From Actinoplanes sp. M2I2 (GTDB taxonomy: Bacteria > Actinomycetota > Actinomycetes > Mycobacteriales > Micromonosporaceae), in the NCBI RefSeq assembly GCF_023544445.1, contig NZ_JALPVJ010000001.1:248001-312000 (forward strand): a stretch of DNA of 64,000 nt, read 5' to 3'. Made by a program: the position numbers and the translations under genes. The notes under the pieces were generated by a model. That model searched no databases. It saw only the letters and a program-made list of their open reading frames with translations, and was not told the DNA's origin. Shown piece by piece: positions 16,873 to 25,155 of this stretch. Within the stretch, counting starts at the first letter, position 1; each line of letters begins with the position of its first letter.

Positions 16873-18011
16873 ATCCCCGCCTCCCGCCGGATGTCGCCGA
16901 CGAGACCGGGCAGCACGGCCAGGAACCGCTCCACGTCGGCCTCGGTGGTGCCACTGTGCAGCGAGACCCGGACGTTGCCGTGGCTGAGCACGCCCATCGC
17001 TTCGAGGACGTGGCTGGGCCGCAAGGTCGACGCCGTGCACGAGGAGCCCGACGACACCGCGAAGCCGGCCCGGTCCAGGGCGTGCAGCAGTGCCTCCCCG
17101 TCGACATAGAGGCACGAGAACGTCACCAGGTGCGGTAGCCGTTGCTCGGGGTCGCCGACCACCTCGACGTCCGGCACGGTCGCCGCCACGCGCGCCCGGA
17201 TGCGCTCCACCAGCGCACTCAGACGTACGGCCTCAGTCGCGGCCTCCTGGCGCACGGCCCGCAGGCTCGCCGCGGCCGCGACCACCGCCGGCAGGTCGGC
17301 ACTGCCCGGCGTCCCGGGGCGATAAAGATCATCTTGCGGGTACGGTGAGATCCAGCGCACACCCTTGCGGACCACCAGCACCCCCACGCCCGGCGGACCG
17401 CCCCACTTGTGCGCGCTGGCACTCAGCAGCGACCAGCCCGGCGGTACGTCGACCCGGCCCACGGACTGGGCGGCATCCACGAAAAGCGGCACACCGGCCT
17501 CGTCGCAGTAGGCGGCCGCCGCCGCGACCGGCTGCACCGTGCCCACCTCGTGGCTGGCGCTGATCAGCGAGGCCACGGCCACGCCGGGCGCCGAGACCGC
17601 CGCGTCCCACGCGTCGAGGTCGAGCCGGCCCAGACGGTCGACCCCCACCTCGACGGCCTTGCCGCGGGCGGCCGCGTGCAGCACCGCCGAATGCTCGATG
17701 GCCGAGTGCACCAGCGTGTCGCCCTGCCGGGCCCGGCCGGCCAGCGCGCCCAGCACGGCCGCCTGCGCGGCCGCGGTGCCCGACGGCCAGAAGGACACCT
17801 CGTCGACCCGTACGCCCAGGGCCTCGGCGAACGCGGCCCGGGCCGCGTCGGAAAGCTGCTGCGCCCGCCGGCCCGCGGCATACAGCCGGGCCGGGTCGGC
17901 CCAGCCGTCGGTCAGCGCGGCCAGCAGCGCCTCGCGGGCCACCGGATGAAGCGGAACGGCCGTCGCGGCATCGAGGTATGCCGGACCGGCGAGATCGCCC
18001 GTGTATTCCAC
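16869..18011 (-). CDS. Cysteine desulfurase, NifS/IscS-like
   Basis: PLP enzyme releasing sulfur from cysteine as an enzyme persulfide. The protein has 380 residues. The PLP Lys is in SASAHKWGGPPGVG (near 205), the cofactor-binding His/Asp in SASHEVGTVQP and VDAAQSVG, and the catalytic Cys in SSGSSCTASTLRPSH. The GTG at 18011 follows a -10 TACCGT by 7 nt. It is coupled to tusA and divergent from ctaC. The coupling suggests a dedicated sulfur relay rather than general Fe-S assembly. Confidence 0.88.
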   Translation of the reverse strand: MEYTGDLAGPAYLDAATAVPLHPVAREALLAALTDGWADPARLYAAGRRAQQLSDAARAAFAEALGVRVDEVSFWPSGTAAAQAAVLGALAGRARQGDTLVHSAIEHSAVLHAAARGKAVEVGVDRLGRLDLDAWDAAVSAPGVAVASLISASHEVGTVQPVAAAAAYCDEAGVPLFVDAAQSVGRVDVPPGWSLLSASAHKWGGPPGVGVLVVRKGVRWISPYPQDDLYRPGTPGSADLPAVVAAAASLRAVRQEAATEAVRLSALVERIRARVAATVPDVEVVGDPEQRLPHLVTFSCLYVDGEALLHALDRAGFAVSSGSSCTASTLRPSHVLEAMGVLSHGNVRVSLHSGTTEADVERFLAVLPGLVGDIRREAGM

Positions 18012-18018
18012 CCCGGGA

Positions 18019-18024
18019 ACGGTA
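18019..18024 (-). promoter_or_regulatory. -10 TACCGT for leaderless cysteine desulfurase gene
   Basis: A TANNNT hexamer on the minus strand, 7 nt upstream of the GTG at 18011, with no ribosome binding site. Confidence 0.5.
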
Positions 18025-18180
18025 TCGTCCGGTTGTCGACGGGTATACGGGCACCGCTGAAGATCGGACCCCGCAAAGGTAGGACAGGGCCTGGTCGAGT
18101 AATGTGCGACCGTCGGTAACGCCTGGCCACTCGTGTCCTTTTTCGGGCGGGAGGCGGCGCTGCTAAGGAGGCAAGAGCAG

Positions 18181-19140
18181 GTGAGCGCAAAAGGTTCGGC
18201 CGCACGGCCGCGAGCGGCAGTCCGGGGTGCCGGGCTCGGTCTCGCCGGGTCGGCGCTGCTGCTGGTGCTCTCGGGGTGTTCGCTGCAGGGCGTCGGCGAT
18301 GCCTTCGGTCACTTCGGGTGGCCGGGCGAAGGCATCACCCTGCAGGCCCACAAGATGTACGACCTGTGGATCGCCTCGGTGATCGCTGCGCTGATCGTCG
18401 GCGTCTTCGTGTGGGGCCTGATCTTCTGGTGCATCATCCGGTACCGCAAGCGCGGTGACGAGCTGCCCGTGCAGACGCGGTTCAACATGCCGATGGAGGT
18501 GCTCTACACGGTCACCCCGGTGCTGATCGTGGCGGTGCTCTTCTACTACACGGCGATCGTGCAGACCGACGTCGACAAGCTCTCCAAGAACCCCGACCAG
18601 GTCGTCGAGGTCGTGGCGTTCAAGTGGAATTGGCAGTTCAACTACCGCGACGGCGTCGGCCCCGAGGCCAACACGGTCGCCTCCACGGTCGGCTCCTCCG
18701 ACGTGATCCCGATCCTGGTCCTCCCCACCGGTCGCAAGATCCGGTTCGAGGAGACGAGCAAGGACGTCATCCACTCGTTCTGGGTGCCCGAGATCCTCTT
18801 CAAGCGGGACGTCTTCCCCGGCAACGTGCGCAACACCTTCGAGATCACTCTCGACAAGGAGGGCCGCTACGTCGGCCGATGCGCCGAGCTGTGCGGCACG
18901 TACCACGCCTTCATGAACTTCGAGCTGGTCTCGGTCGCGCCGCAGCGGTTCGACCAGTTCCTCGCGGCCAAGGAGGGTGGCGCCACCACCCAGGAGGCGA
19001 TGGCGGCGATCGGCTTCACCGGCGACGCGTCCTACGCGACCACCACCGAGCCGTTCAACACGCGGCGCCAGAAGAACAGCTGGAACCAGCAGGACGCGGT
19101 CGCCAACGGCGCGGGCGCCAACGCGACGGCCGGGAAGTAG
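18181..19140 (+). CDS. ctaC: Cytochrome c oxidase subunit II (aa3 type)
   Basis: Carries the CuA centre that takes electrons from the QcrC haems and passes them to subunit I. The protein has 319 residues. It has a lipoprotein signal (LVLSGC), two transmembrane helices (about 60-90 and 105-125) and a cupredoxin domain with HSFWVPE and the CuA ligands in CAELCGTYHAFM. The GTG at 18181 is preferred over an ATG at 18133 because AAGGAGG lies at 18165-18171. ctaF follows by 7 bp. Subunit I (ctaD) is not in the window, as in mycobacteria. Confidence 0.93.
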   Translation: MSAKGSAARPRAAVRGAGLGLAGSALLLVLSGCSLQGVGDAFGHFGWPGEGITLQAHKMYDLWIASVIAALIVGVFVWGLIFWCIIRYRKRGDELPVQTRFNMPMEVLYTVTPVLIVAVLFYYTAIVQTDVDKLSKNPDQVVEVVAFKWNWQFNYRDGVGPEANTVASTVGSSDVIPILVLPTGRKIRFEETSKDVIHSFWVPEILFKRDVFPGNVRNTFEITLDKEGRYVGRCAELCGTYHAFMNFELVSVAPQRFDQFLAAKEGGATTQEAMAAIGFTGDASYATTTEPFNTRRQKNSWNQQDAVANGAGANATAGK

Positions 19141-19147
19141 GGACAGC

Positions 19148-19573
19148 GTGCGCACCGAATACAAGATCTTCGCGGGCGTGGCGGGCTTCCTCTTCGCCGC
19201 GGCCATCGTCTACGGCTTCTACACCCGGGGCACCGGCACCCACGTCGAGTGGGTCGGCACGGTCGCGCTGATCCTGTCCGGCCTGCTCTGCTCGATGTGC
19301 GGCGGCTTCTTCTGGTTCGTCGCCCGCCGCATCGACCTGCGCCCCGAAGACCGCGAGGACGGCGAGATCGCCGAGGGCGCCGGCGAGATCGGCTTCTTCA
19401 GCCCGGGCAGCTACTGGCCGTTCGGGATCGCGCTGTCGGCCACGATCGCCGGCCTGGGCCTGGTCTTCTGGCAGTGGTGGCTCGTCACGCTGGGCATGGT
19501 CCTGGTCGTCGTCTCCTCCTCCTCCATGATCTTCGAGTACTACACGGGCACCCGCCACCCGGCCGAGCACTAG
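19148..19573 (+). CDS. ctaF: Cytochrome c oxidase subunit IV
   Basis: This 141-residue actinobacterial subunit of the aa3 oxidase has about four transmembrane helices (VAGFLFAAAIVYGFY, then ILSGLLCSMCGGFFWFV, and two near the C-terminus) and the typical GSYWPFGIALSA segment. The GTG at 19148 lies 7 bp after ctaC, so they form one operon. The inverted-repeat-bounded element begins 22 bp after its stop. Confidence 0.92.
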   Translation: MRTEYKIFAGVAGFLFAAAIVYGFYTRGTGTHVEWVGTVALILSGLLCSMCGGFFWFVARRIDLRPEDREDGEIAEGAGEIGFFSPGSYWPFGIALSATIAGLGLVFWQWWLVTLGMVLVVVSSSSMIFEYYTGTRHPAEH

Positions 19574-19620
19574 GTCGGGTTGTAGCCGAGCTGTGCTTAT
19601 GGCTCCGCTGCGCTCCGCGT

Positions 19621-19721
19621 GGGCAGTCGCCTTTTAGGTCAATGAGTTGGGCCCGGTTTTCCAACGCCGCAAAGAGCACGGCGTCGGAAAACCGGGCCCA
19701 ACTCATTGACGGCGACTGCCC
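19621..19721 (+). repeat. Structured hairpin, copy A
   Basis: Outer stem 19621-19631 with 19711-19721 (11 bp); a one-sided 6-nt bulge TTTTAG (19632-19637); main stem 19638-19662 with 19686-19710 (25 bp, perfect); an A-C mismatch (19663/19685); inner stem 19664-19669 with 19679-19684 (6 bp); loop 19670-19678. Confidence 0.9.
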
Positions 19722-20014
19722 CGGGTAGCTCACTGGGACCGCGCTCACGTCGCCTACGGAGCAAGACCAACCCGCGCACACAGGCCCAACGCGTGAAGAC
19801 CAACACGCGCGGCGTGGCCCGCGACGTCCAACGCGTTGAGCGCGCTCTGCGTGATCCTCACGGCCACGCGAAGGTGTGCCGCTTGTGAGCCGTGCGCCGG
19901 AGTGGCGGCCGTGGGCTGTTGGTCTGGCCCTCCCGGGTGGGGTGCGGTGATCACGGCACCCACTGCGCGGGCATCCCACTTTTCCTCTGTGCGCACGTTC
20001 CTCCTGAGCTGCCT

Positions 20015-20115
20015 GGGCGCTCGCCGTCAATGACTTGGGCTCGGTTTTCCGACGTCGCGGGGTTTGCGACGTTGGAAAACCGAGCCCAAGTCATTGACCT
20101 AAAAGGCGAGCGCCC
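20015..20115 (-). repeat. Structured hairpin, copy B (inverse orientation)
   Basis: Same design as copy A, reversed. Outer stem 20015-20025 with 20105-20115; bulge 20099-20104 (CTAAAA, complement of TTTTAG); main stem 20026-20050 with 20074-20098; the same mismatch (20051/20073); inner stem 20052-20058 with 20066-20072; loop 20059-20065. All stem differences from copy A occur as paired changes. Confidence 0.9.
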
Positions 20116-20149
20116 TCGCGGAGCGCAGCGGAGCCATAAGTACAGCCGA

Positions 20150-20600
20150 CCGAGCCACAAAGCCCAGCCACCGACAGTCAGGTCCCCACAAAGCCCAGCC
20201 ACCGACAGTCAGGTCCCCGCCCAGCCCAGCCACCGACAGTCAGGTCCCCGCCCAGCCCAGCCACCGACAGTCAGGTCCCCGCCCAGCTCAGCCGCCGACA
20301 GTCAGGTCCCCGCCCAGCTCAGCCGCCGACAGTCAGGTTCCCGCTCAGCTCAGCCATAGTGGGTGACCAATTCGGCCCGGCTCAGCCACGGCAGTTGCCG
20401 GCCCGCTCAGCTCAGCCGCCGACAGTCAGGTTCCCGCTCAGCTCAGCCATAGTGGGTGACCAATTCGGCCCGGCTCAGCCACGGCAGTTGCCGGCCCGCC
20501 CAGCTCAGCCGCCGACAGTCAGGTTCCCGCCCAGCTCAGCCATAGCGGGTGACCAATTCGGCCCAGCTCAGCCACAGCAGTCGCCGGCCCGCTCAGCTCG
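20150..20600. repeat. 31-bp-period tandem array
   Basis: The core GACAGTCAGG recurs at 20173, 20204, 20235, 20266, 20297 and 20328 (period 31), then at 20421 and 20514 (93 = 3 x 31). The 93-bp part is a higher-order unit containing a GTGACCAATTCGGCCCGGCT segment. There are no unique spacers, so this is not a CRISPR array. It starts about 10 bp after the 545-bp element. Confidence 0.9.
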
Positions 20601-20632
20601 CCACGGCCCGGTACGGGCTCGCGACCCCCAAC

Positions 20633-20836
20633 TCAAGCGGCCTGCCGCTGCTTAGGGGCTATCCGACGGGGTGGGGTGGATGCGCCCAGCCACAGATGGG
20701 CGACGATCGGGGTGACGACCTCGGCGGCGCCGCAGCGGGCGCAGACGAGTTCCTCGGTGGGGTCGTCCGTGCTGTTCGGCACCTCGAACATCATGTCGCC
20801 GTCGCAGATGACGCAGCGGGGTTCGCGGTCGGACAC
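20633..20836 (-). CDS. Small zinc-ribbon protein
   Basis: This 67-residue protein has two CxxC pairs (CVICDG and CARCGA, about 28 residues apart), which should bind one zinc ion. The middle is acidic (STDDPTEEL) and the end is basic (RRIAPKQRQ). The GTG at 20836 has GAGAGGAG about 7 nt upstream, and an upstream in-frame start lacks one. Function is unknown. It lies between the tandem array and trpD on the trpD strand. Confidence 0.7.
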   Translation of the reverse strand: MSDREPRCVICDGDMMFEVPNSTDDPTEELVCARCGAAEVVTPIVAHLWLGASTPPRRIAPKQRQAA

Positions 20837-20948
20837 GGGTGGCTCCTCTCTTCGCCGGAAGGTGGATTGACCCGAAACTGATTCCGACGCTGCCACGTAT
20901 ATCGGGCATTGGGGAGTATTGGCCTCGGCGTGTCCGGTGTGAGGTTCC

Positions 20949-22007
20949 TTATTCGGCGGCTTTGGCCTTGCGGGCCGCTTCCACCCAGCGAGCCAGCTGA
21001 GCCGTCGCGGCCCCGGAGTCGATCGTCTCCTGGGCCCGGGCTATTCCGGCCCGCAGCGTGTCTCTCAGGTCGCCCGGAAAGCCACCCTGCGCCGCCAGCG
21101 CGGCCGCCACGTTGAGCACGACGGCGTCCCGCACCGGGCCGGGCTCGCCGGCGAACGTGCGGTGGGCCACGTCGGCGTTGAAGGCCGCGTCGCCGCCGCG
21201 CAGGGCGGCCGGTTCGCTGCGGGGGAGCCCGAGCTCGACCGAGTCGATGAGGTGCTCGGTGACGTCGCCGTCCTTGGCCTGCCAGACCCGGGTGGGCGCC
21301 GCGGTGGTGAACTCGTCGAGGCCGTCCTCGCCCCGCATGACCAGCACCGAATCGCCGCGGCCGGCGAACACGGCGGCCATCACGGGGGCCATGCGCTGGT
21401 CGAAGCAGCCGACCGCGGCCGCCGTGGGACGGGCCGGGTTGGTCAGCGGGCCCAGCACGTTGAAGAAGGTGGGCACGCCCAGCTCGCGGCGGGTGACCGC
21501 GGCGTGCCGCATGCCGGGGTGGTATCGGGCGGCGAAGCAGAAGCCGATGCCGGCGGTGGCCACCGTGCTCGCGACACCCTCGGGGCCCAGGTCGAGCGGG
21601 ATGCCGAAGTGTTCGAGCAGGTCGGCTGTGCCGGTGGTCGACGAGGCCGAGCGGTTGCCGTGTTTGACCACGGTCACACCGGAGGCGGCTGTGATGATCG
21701 CCGCCATCGTGGAGATGTTCACAGTGTTGGCGCGGTCGCCGCCGGTGCCGACGACGTCGACGGCCGTCGTCCGTACGCTCTCGGGCAGTTCGACCGGGGC
21801 GGCGTTGGCCAGCATGGCCTCGACCAGGCCGGCCAGCTCGCCCGGCGTCTCACCCTTGGCGCGCAGCGCGATGGCGAACCCGGCGATCTGGGCCGGGGTC
21901 GCGTTGCCGGCCATGATCTCGCCCATGGCCCAGGCGGTGTCGGCGGTCCCGAGTTCCTCGCCGCGCAGCAGCGCGCTCGTCAGGTTCGGCCAGGTGCGTG
22001 CGCCCAT
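20949..22007 (-). CDS. trpD: Anthranilate phosphoribosyltransferase
   Basis: Joins anthranilate to PRPP in tryptophan synthesis. The protein has 352 residues. The PRPP loop [32 protein letters not shown] and [12 protein letters not shown] motifs are intact. The ATG at 22007 has GGAGG 9 nt upstream. It sits alone, away from other trp genes, next to respiratory genes, as in mycobacteria and streptomycetes. Confidence 0.93.
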   Translation of the reverse strand: MGARTWPNLTSALLRGEELGTADTAWAMGEIMAGNATPAQIAGFAIALRAKGETPGELAGLVEAMLANAAPVELPESVRTTAVDVVGTGGDRANTVNISTMAAIITAASGVTVVKHGNRSASSTTGTADLLEHFGIPLDLGPEGVASTVATAGIGFCFAARYHPGMRHAAVTRRELGVPTFFNVLGPLTNPARPTAAAVGCFDQRMAPVMAAVFAGRGDSVLVMRGEDGLDEFTTAAPTRVWQAKDGDVTEHLIDSVELGLPRSEPAALRGGDAAFNADVAHRTFAGEPGPVRDAVVLNVAAALAAQGGFPGDLRDTLRAGIARAQETIDSGAATAQLARWVEAARKAKAAE

Positions 22008-22065
22008 GGCGGGAGCCTCCGGGGGATGCGGGTCCGGCCTGGCCGGACCCGGGCGGCGGTGGGAG

Positions 22066-22503
22066 TCAGCCGAGCGTGCCGAGGGTGCCCAGCGGGATCG
22101 CGCCGTTGCGGCGGGCCCGGAGCATCGCGGCGACCGTCTGCCCGGTGGTGACCGGGTCGAGCGGCATGATCAGGGTCTGGTCGACCTGCGCGAACGCCGC
22201 GAGCCAGCGGTCGGCGGCCCGGGCGAGGACGACGCACACCGGCGGGGGAGTGGCGTACTCGTCCTTGGTCTGCCGGGCGATGCCGAGGCCACCGGCCGGT
22301 GCGGCCTCGCCGTCGAGCACCATCAGATCGATCTCGTACTTGTCGAGGAGATCGCGGCAGTCCTGCCAGTTGGTGGCGTCGGCGAACTCGACCTGGAGGT
22401 CGGCGGCGGGTCGCGTGCCGATGGCGAGCCGGATCCGGTCGCGCACAGCGGGGTCGTCGCTGTAGAGCAGGACCGTGTACTGAGTGATCTGCGCGTCGCT
22501 CAT
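22066..22503 (-). CDS. Stand-alone receiver-like protein with degenerate switch residues
   Basis: This is a 145-residue single-domain CheY-like protein. The acidic pair (YSDDPAVRD) and the central Asp (LMVLDGE) are present. The switch Thr/Ser at the end of strand 4 is Ala (VVLARAADR) and the strand-5 Lys is Met (LIMPLDP). No output domain follows. It probably acts by protein contact rather than by phosphorylation. The ATG at 22503 is used; an upstream GTG at 22521 also fits. It lies between ctaG and trpD on the same strand with short gaps, probably in one transcript. Confidence 0.75.
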   Translation of the reverse strand: MSDAQITQYTVLLYSDDPAVRDRIRLAIGTRPAADLQVEFADATNWQDCRDLLDKYEIDLMVLDGEAAPAGGLGIARQTKDEYATPPPVCVVLARAADRWLAAFAQVDQTLIMPLDPVTTGQTVAAMLRARRNGAIPLGTLGTLG

Positions 22504-22554
22504 TTTTGTGCCTCGGCTCACGTCGTAGGTGCCCGCCGATCGTAACGGAACGGA

Positions 22555-23547
22555 CTACGGGGTGTCCGACCCCGGTCCGCGGGTGTCGGCCGGAGCCCCG
22601 TTCGTGATCGTGGCGGCCTCTCCACGGGCCTGCTCGGCGGCCTCCTCGGCCTCCTGGCGGTCCAGCGCGCGGTCGATCCGGCGGGCTTCTCGTTCGGACT
22701 GGCGGACCCACTGCACCACGAGGATGCCGAGCATCGTGACGCTGACGATCTCGCCGCCGGCCCAGAGGATGCCGCCCGCCATGACCTGGTCGCTCTTCGG
22801 GTCGGTCCAGCTCAGACCGAGGCTGGTGTAGTAGGCGCCGGCCAGCAGCGTCGTGCTCTGCATGATCGTCAGGCCGAGCACGGTGTGGAACGGCACCGAC
22901 AGCACCATCAGCAGCGCGCGGCCGGGATAGGGCCAGCGGTTGGGCAGCGGGTCCAGCCCGAGCAGCGGCCAGAAGAACAGGCAGCCGGTCACGATGAAGT
23001 GGATGTGGATGAACTCGTGCAGCCACGAGTGCAGCAGTGTCTGCCGGTAGAGGTCGGTGAAGTACAGGACGAACGGGTTGGCCACGAAGATGCCAAACGC
23101 GACCAGCGGAAACGTGATGACGCGGGCGACCCGGCTGTGCAGGACGGCGAGCACCCGGCGACGGGGTGAGGCGGGCAGCGTACGCAGGGCCAGGGTGACC
23201 GGCGCGCCGAGCGCGAGGAAGATCGGGCCCACCATGGACAGCACCATGTGTTGCACCATGTGCACGGACAGCAGGGTTGTGTCGTACGCCTCGATGCCCG
23301 TGACCGTCACGGCCGCGATCGAGCCGAGTCCACCGGCGACGAACGCCACGGTGCGCCCCACCGGCCACTGGTCACCGCGCTGGCGGAGCCGGTGGACGCC
23401 GTAGCCGTAGAGCGCGGCCGCGACCACCAGGAACAGGGCGACCAGGCTGCCCAGGTGGATCTCGGTGAAGATGGCGCCCGGGGTGAACGGTGGGAGAACA
23501 GTATCCCCGCTGGAGGCTGCGAGTGCGGGCATTTCGGCGAGGTGCAC
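22555..23547 (-). CDS. ctaG: CtaG-type cytochrome oxidase assembly membrane protein
   Basis: This 330-residue polytopic protein of the caa3-type CtaG family has about seven to eight helices. His-rich segments that may bind copper are HMVQHMV and HEFIHIHFIV. The soluble C-terminus is charged. Its role is likely in copper or assembly supply to the aa3 oxidase, whose subunit III gene is divergent next door. Two adjacent GTG codons are possible starts. The one at 23547 lies 6 nt after a TAGCCT -10 and would be leaderless; the one at 23550 is one codon longer. Confidence 0.85.
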   Translation of the reverse strand: MHLAEMPALAASSGDTVLPPFTPGAIFTEIHLGSLVALFLVVAAALYGYGVHRLRQRGDQWPVGRTVAFVAGGLGSIAAVTVTGIEAYDTTLLSVHMVQHMVLSMVGPIFLALGAPVTLALRTLPASPRRRVLAVLHSRVARVITFPLVAFGIFVANPFVLYFTDLYRQTLLHSWLHEFIHIHFIVTGCLFFWPLLGLDPLPNRWPYPGRALLMVLSVPFHTVLGLTIMQSTTLLAGAYYTSLGLSWTDPKSDQVMAGGILWAGGEIVSVTMLGILVVQWVRQSEREARRIDRALDRQEAEEAAEQARGEAATITNGAPADTRGPGSDTP

Positions 23548-23553
23548 CACTCG

Positions 23554-23559
23554 AGGCTA
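23554..23559 (-). promoter_or_regulatory. -10 TAGCCT for ctaG
   Basis: A TANNNT hexamer on the minus strand, 6 nt upstream of the GTG at 23547. Confidence 0.45.
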
Positions 23560-23649
23560 GGCCCATCCGGTGCCGGCCGATAATTCCGGGCTGCAACTCG
23601 TGCCTGAATTCGACCCCCCGCAGCACGTTGCACTGATCGCGGGGCAATA

Positions 23650-24258
23650 ATGAGCCTCGTGACAGCGGCCTCAGCCATCGACAAGAGCAGGATCCACTCG
23701 CTGACGCGACCCAACATGGTGAGCGTCGGCACGATCGTGTGGCTCTCCAGCGAGCTCATGTTCTTCGCGGCGTTGTTCGCGATGTACTTCTCGATCCGCG
23801 CGGCGGCGCCCGAGCAGTGGGAGGAGCACACCCGACATCTCGAGATCCCGTACGCGACGACGTTCACGGTGATCCTGGTGCTCTCCTCGGTGACCTGCCA
23901 GCTCGGCGTGTTCGCGGCGGAGAAGGGTGATGTGTTCGCGCTGCGGCGCTGGTTCACGATCACCTTCGTGATGGGCCTGATCTTCGTTCTCGGGCAGGCG
24001 AACGAGTACCGCAACCTGGTCCACGAGGGCATCAAGCTCAACGGCGACGGTTACGGCTCGATGTTCTACCTGACCACCGGCTTCCACGGCCTGCACGTCA
24101 CCGGCGGTCTGATCGCCTTCATCATCTACATGATCCGTACGACCATGGGTAGGTTCACCCCGGCGCAGGCCACCTCGGCGATCGTCGTGTCGTACTACTG
24201 GCACTTCGTGGACATCGTGTGGATCGCGCTGTTCGCCATGATCTATTGGCTGCAGTAG
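23650..24258 (+). CDS. ctaE: Cytochrome c oxidase subunit III
   Basis: Integral membrane subunit of the aa3 oxidase, 202 residues with five helices. The family motifs are clear: [38 protein letters not shown] and [11 protein letters not shown]. The ATG at 23650 lacks a good ribosome binding site, and a GTG three codons later is an alternative. It is followed by qcrC in the same direction, so ctaE-qcrC-qcrA-qcrB form one unit. Confidence 0.94.
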   Translation: MSLVTAASAIDKSRIHSLTRPNMVSVGTIVWLSSELMFFAALFAMYFSIRAAAPEQWEEHTRHLEIPYATTFTVILVLSSVTCQLGVFAAEKGDVFALRRWFTITFVMGLIFVLGQANEYRNLVHEGIKLNGDGYGSMFYLTTGFHGLHVTGGLIAFIIYMIRTTMGRFTPAQATSAIVVSYYWHFVDIVWIALFAMIYWLQ

Positions 24259-24309
24259 CGGCCCCGCCCGTCCATGAGCAACTGGTCAAAACGCAGAGGG
24301 ACACAACCC

Positions 24310-25155
24310 ATGACTTCTGAGAGCCCCGCCCGGCGGTTCCGGGTGTTCTCCCGGCGGCGCGGCGCGCCCAGCCGGGCGCGCCGGCGTCTCGGTGCGGCGG
24401 CGCGCATGCTCGCCGCGCTCGCGCTGGCCGGCGGCGTCTATACCGCTTTCGCCCCGGGGGCGTTCGCCGACGAGCCGCGGCAGTTGTCCGCCACGGCTCT
24501 CGAGGGCAAGCAGCTGTACGACAACAGCTGCATCACCTGCCACGGGCGCGACGGCCAGGGCGTCGAGAACCGCGGCCCGAGCCTGATCGGCGTCGGCTCG
24601 GCGTCGGTGGAGTTCCAGGTGGGCACCGGCCGCATGCCGATGACCCGCCAGGAGGCCCAGGCCGAGCAGAAGGTGCCGCAGTTCGACAAGAACCAGACCA
24701 AGCAGCTGGGTCAGTACATCCAGGAGCTGGGCGGCGGCCCGCAGCTGCCGGCCGGCGAGCTGGTCGAGAACCTGGACGACAACCCCGAGGCGGTCGCCCG
24801 CGGCGGTGAGCTGTTCCGGATCAACTGCACCTCGTGCCACAGCTTCGGCGGCGCCGGTGGCGCGCTGTCCTCCGGCAAGTACGCCCCGGCCCTGCACGAC
24901 GCCACGCCGGAAGAGATCTACGCGGCGATGCTGTCCGGCCCGCAGAACATGCCGGTGTTCGGTGACAACCAGCTCACGCCGGAAGAGAAGCGCGAGATCA
25001 TCACCTACATCACCCTGCAGCTGCAGGACGACAAGGACCCGGGCGGCCTGTTCAACCTGGGTCGCTACGGTCCGTCGACCGAGGGCGTCGCGATCTTCGT
25101 CGTGGGCGTCACCATCCTGGTCTTCACGTCGCTGTGGATTGCGGGGAAGTCATGA
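24310..25155 (+). CDS. qcrC: Dihaem cytochrome c subunit of the bcc complex
   Basis: Passes electrons from the bc1-type complex directly to the oxidase. The protein has 281 residues. It has an N-terminal signal or anchor helix, two haem c motifs (CITCH and CTSCH, about 100 residues apart) and a C-terminal membrane helix (GVAIFVVGVTILVFTSLWIA). Two haems in one subunit is the actinobacterial arrangement for a bcc-aa3 supercomplex without soluble cytochrome c. The ATG at 24310 is used, and an upstream in-frame ATG at 24274 is less likely. The stop overlaps the qcrA start (ATGA). Confidence 0.94.
   Translation: MTSESPARRFRVFSRRRGAPSRARRRLGAAARMLAALALAGGVYTAFAPGAFADEPRQLSATALEGKQLYDNSCITCHGRDGQGVENRGPSLIGVGSASVEFQVGTGRMPMTRQEAQAEQKVPQFDKNQTKQLGQYIQELGGGPQLPAGELVENLDDNPEAVARGGELFRINCTSCHSFGGAGGALSSGKYAPALHDATPEEIYAAMLSGPQNMPVFGDNQLTPEEKREIITYITLQLQDDKDPGGLFNLGRYGPSTEGVAIFVVGVTILVFTSLWIAGKS

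Larger units (their letters stand above)
19596..20140. mobile_element. 545-bp element with inverted ends, MITE-like, no transposase
   Basis: The outermost 24 bp (19596-19619, CTTATGGCTCCGCTGCGCTC followed by CGCG) are repeated perfectly in inverse at 20117-20140. Inside each end lies a related hairpin of about 100 nt. The two ends correspond for about 130 bp in total. The 293 bp between the hairpins contain no gene. No target duplication is obvious: the bases outside (GCTGTG before; TACAGC after) extend the inverted match imperfectly. It may be a non-autonomous element or two separate insertions in opposite orientation. No transposase lies within the window. Confidence 0.6.
19574..20632. other. 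1.06-kb gene-free gap: structured element plus tandem array
   Basis: No gene is supported between ctaF and the zinc-ribbon gene. The frames present are short and domain-free. The stretch consists of a 545-bp inverted-repeat-bounded element (19596-20140) directly followed by a 31-bp-period array (about 20150-20600). In mycobacteria the equivalent genes are not separated by such sequence. Confidence 0.85.

Noticed and set aside
19721..19800. tRNA-like GGGTAGCTCACTGGGA segment
   Set aside because: Only the D-arm-like words match. No acceptor stem, anticodon arm or T-loop can be formed, and the segment is part of the element's flank, partly shared with copy B.
20150..20600. CRISPR array
   Set aside because: The 31-bp units are contiguous without unique spacers, and no cas gene is in the window.
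20359..20655. 98-codon frame encoding FGPAQPRQLPAR repeats
   Set aside because: It arises from the 31-bp array (93-bp units keep frame), has no ribosome binding site, and runs antisense into the zinc-ribbon gene's 3' end.
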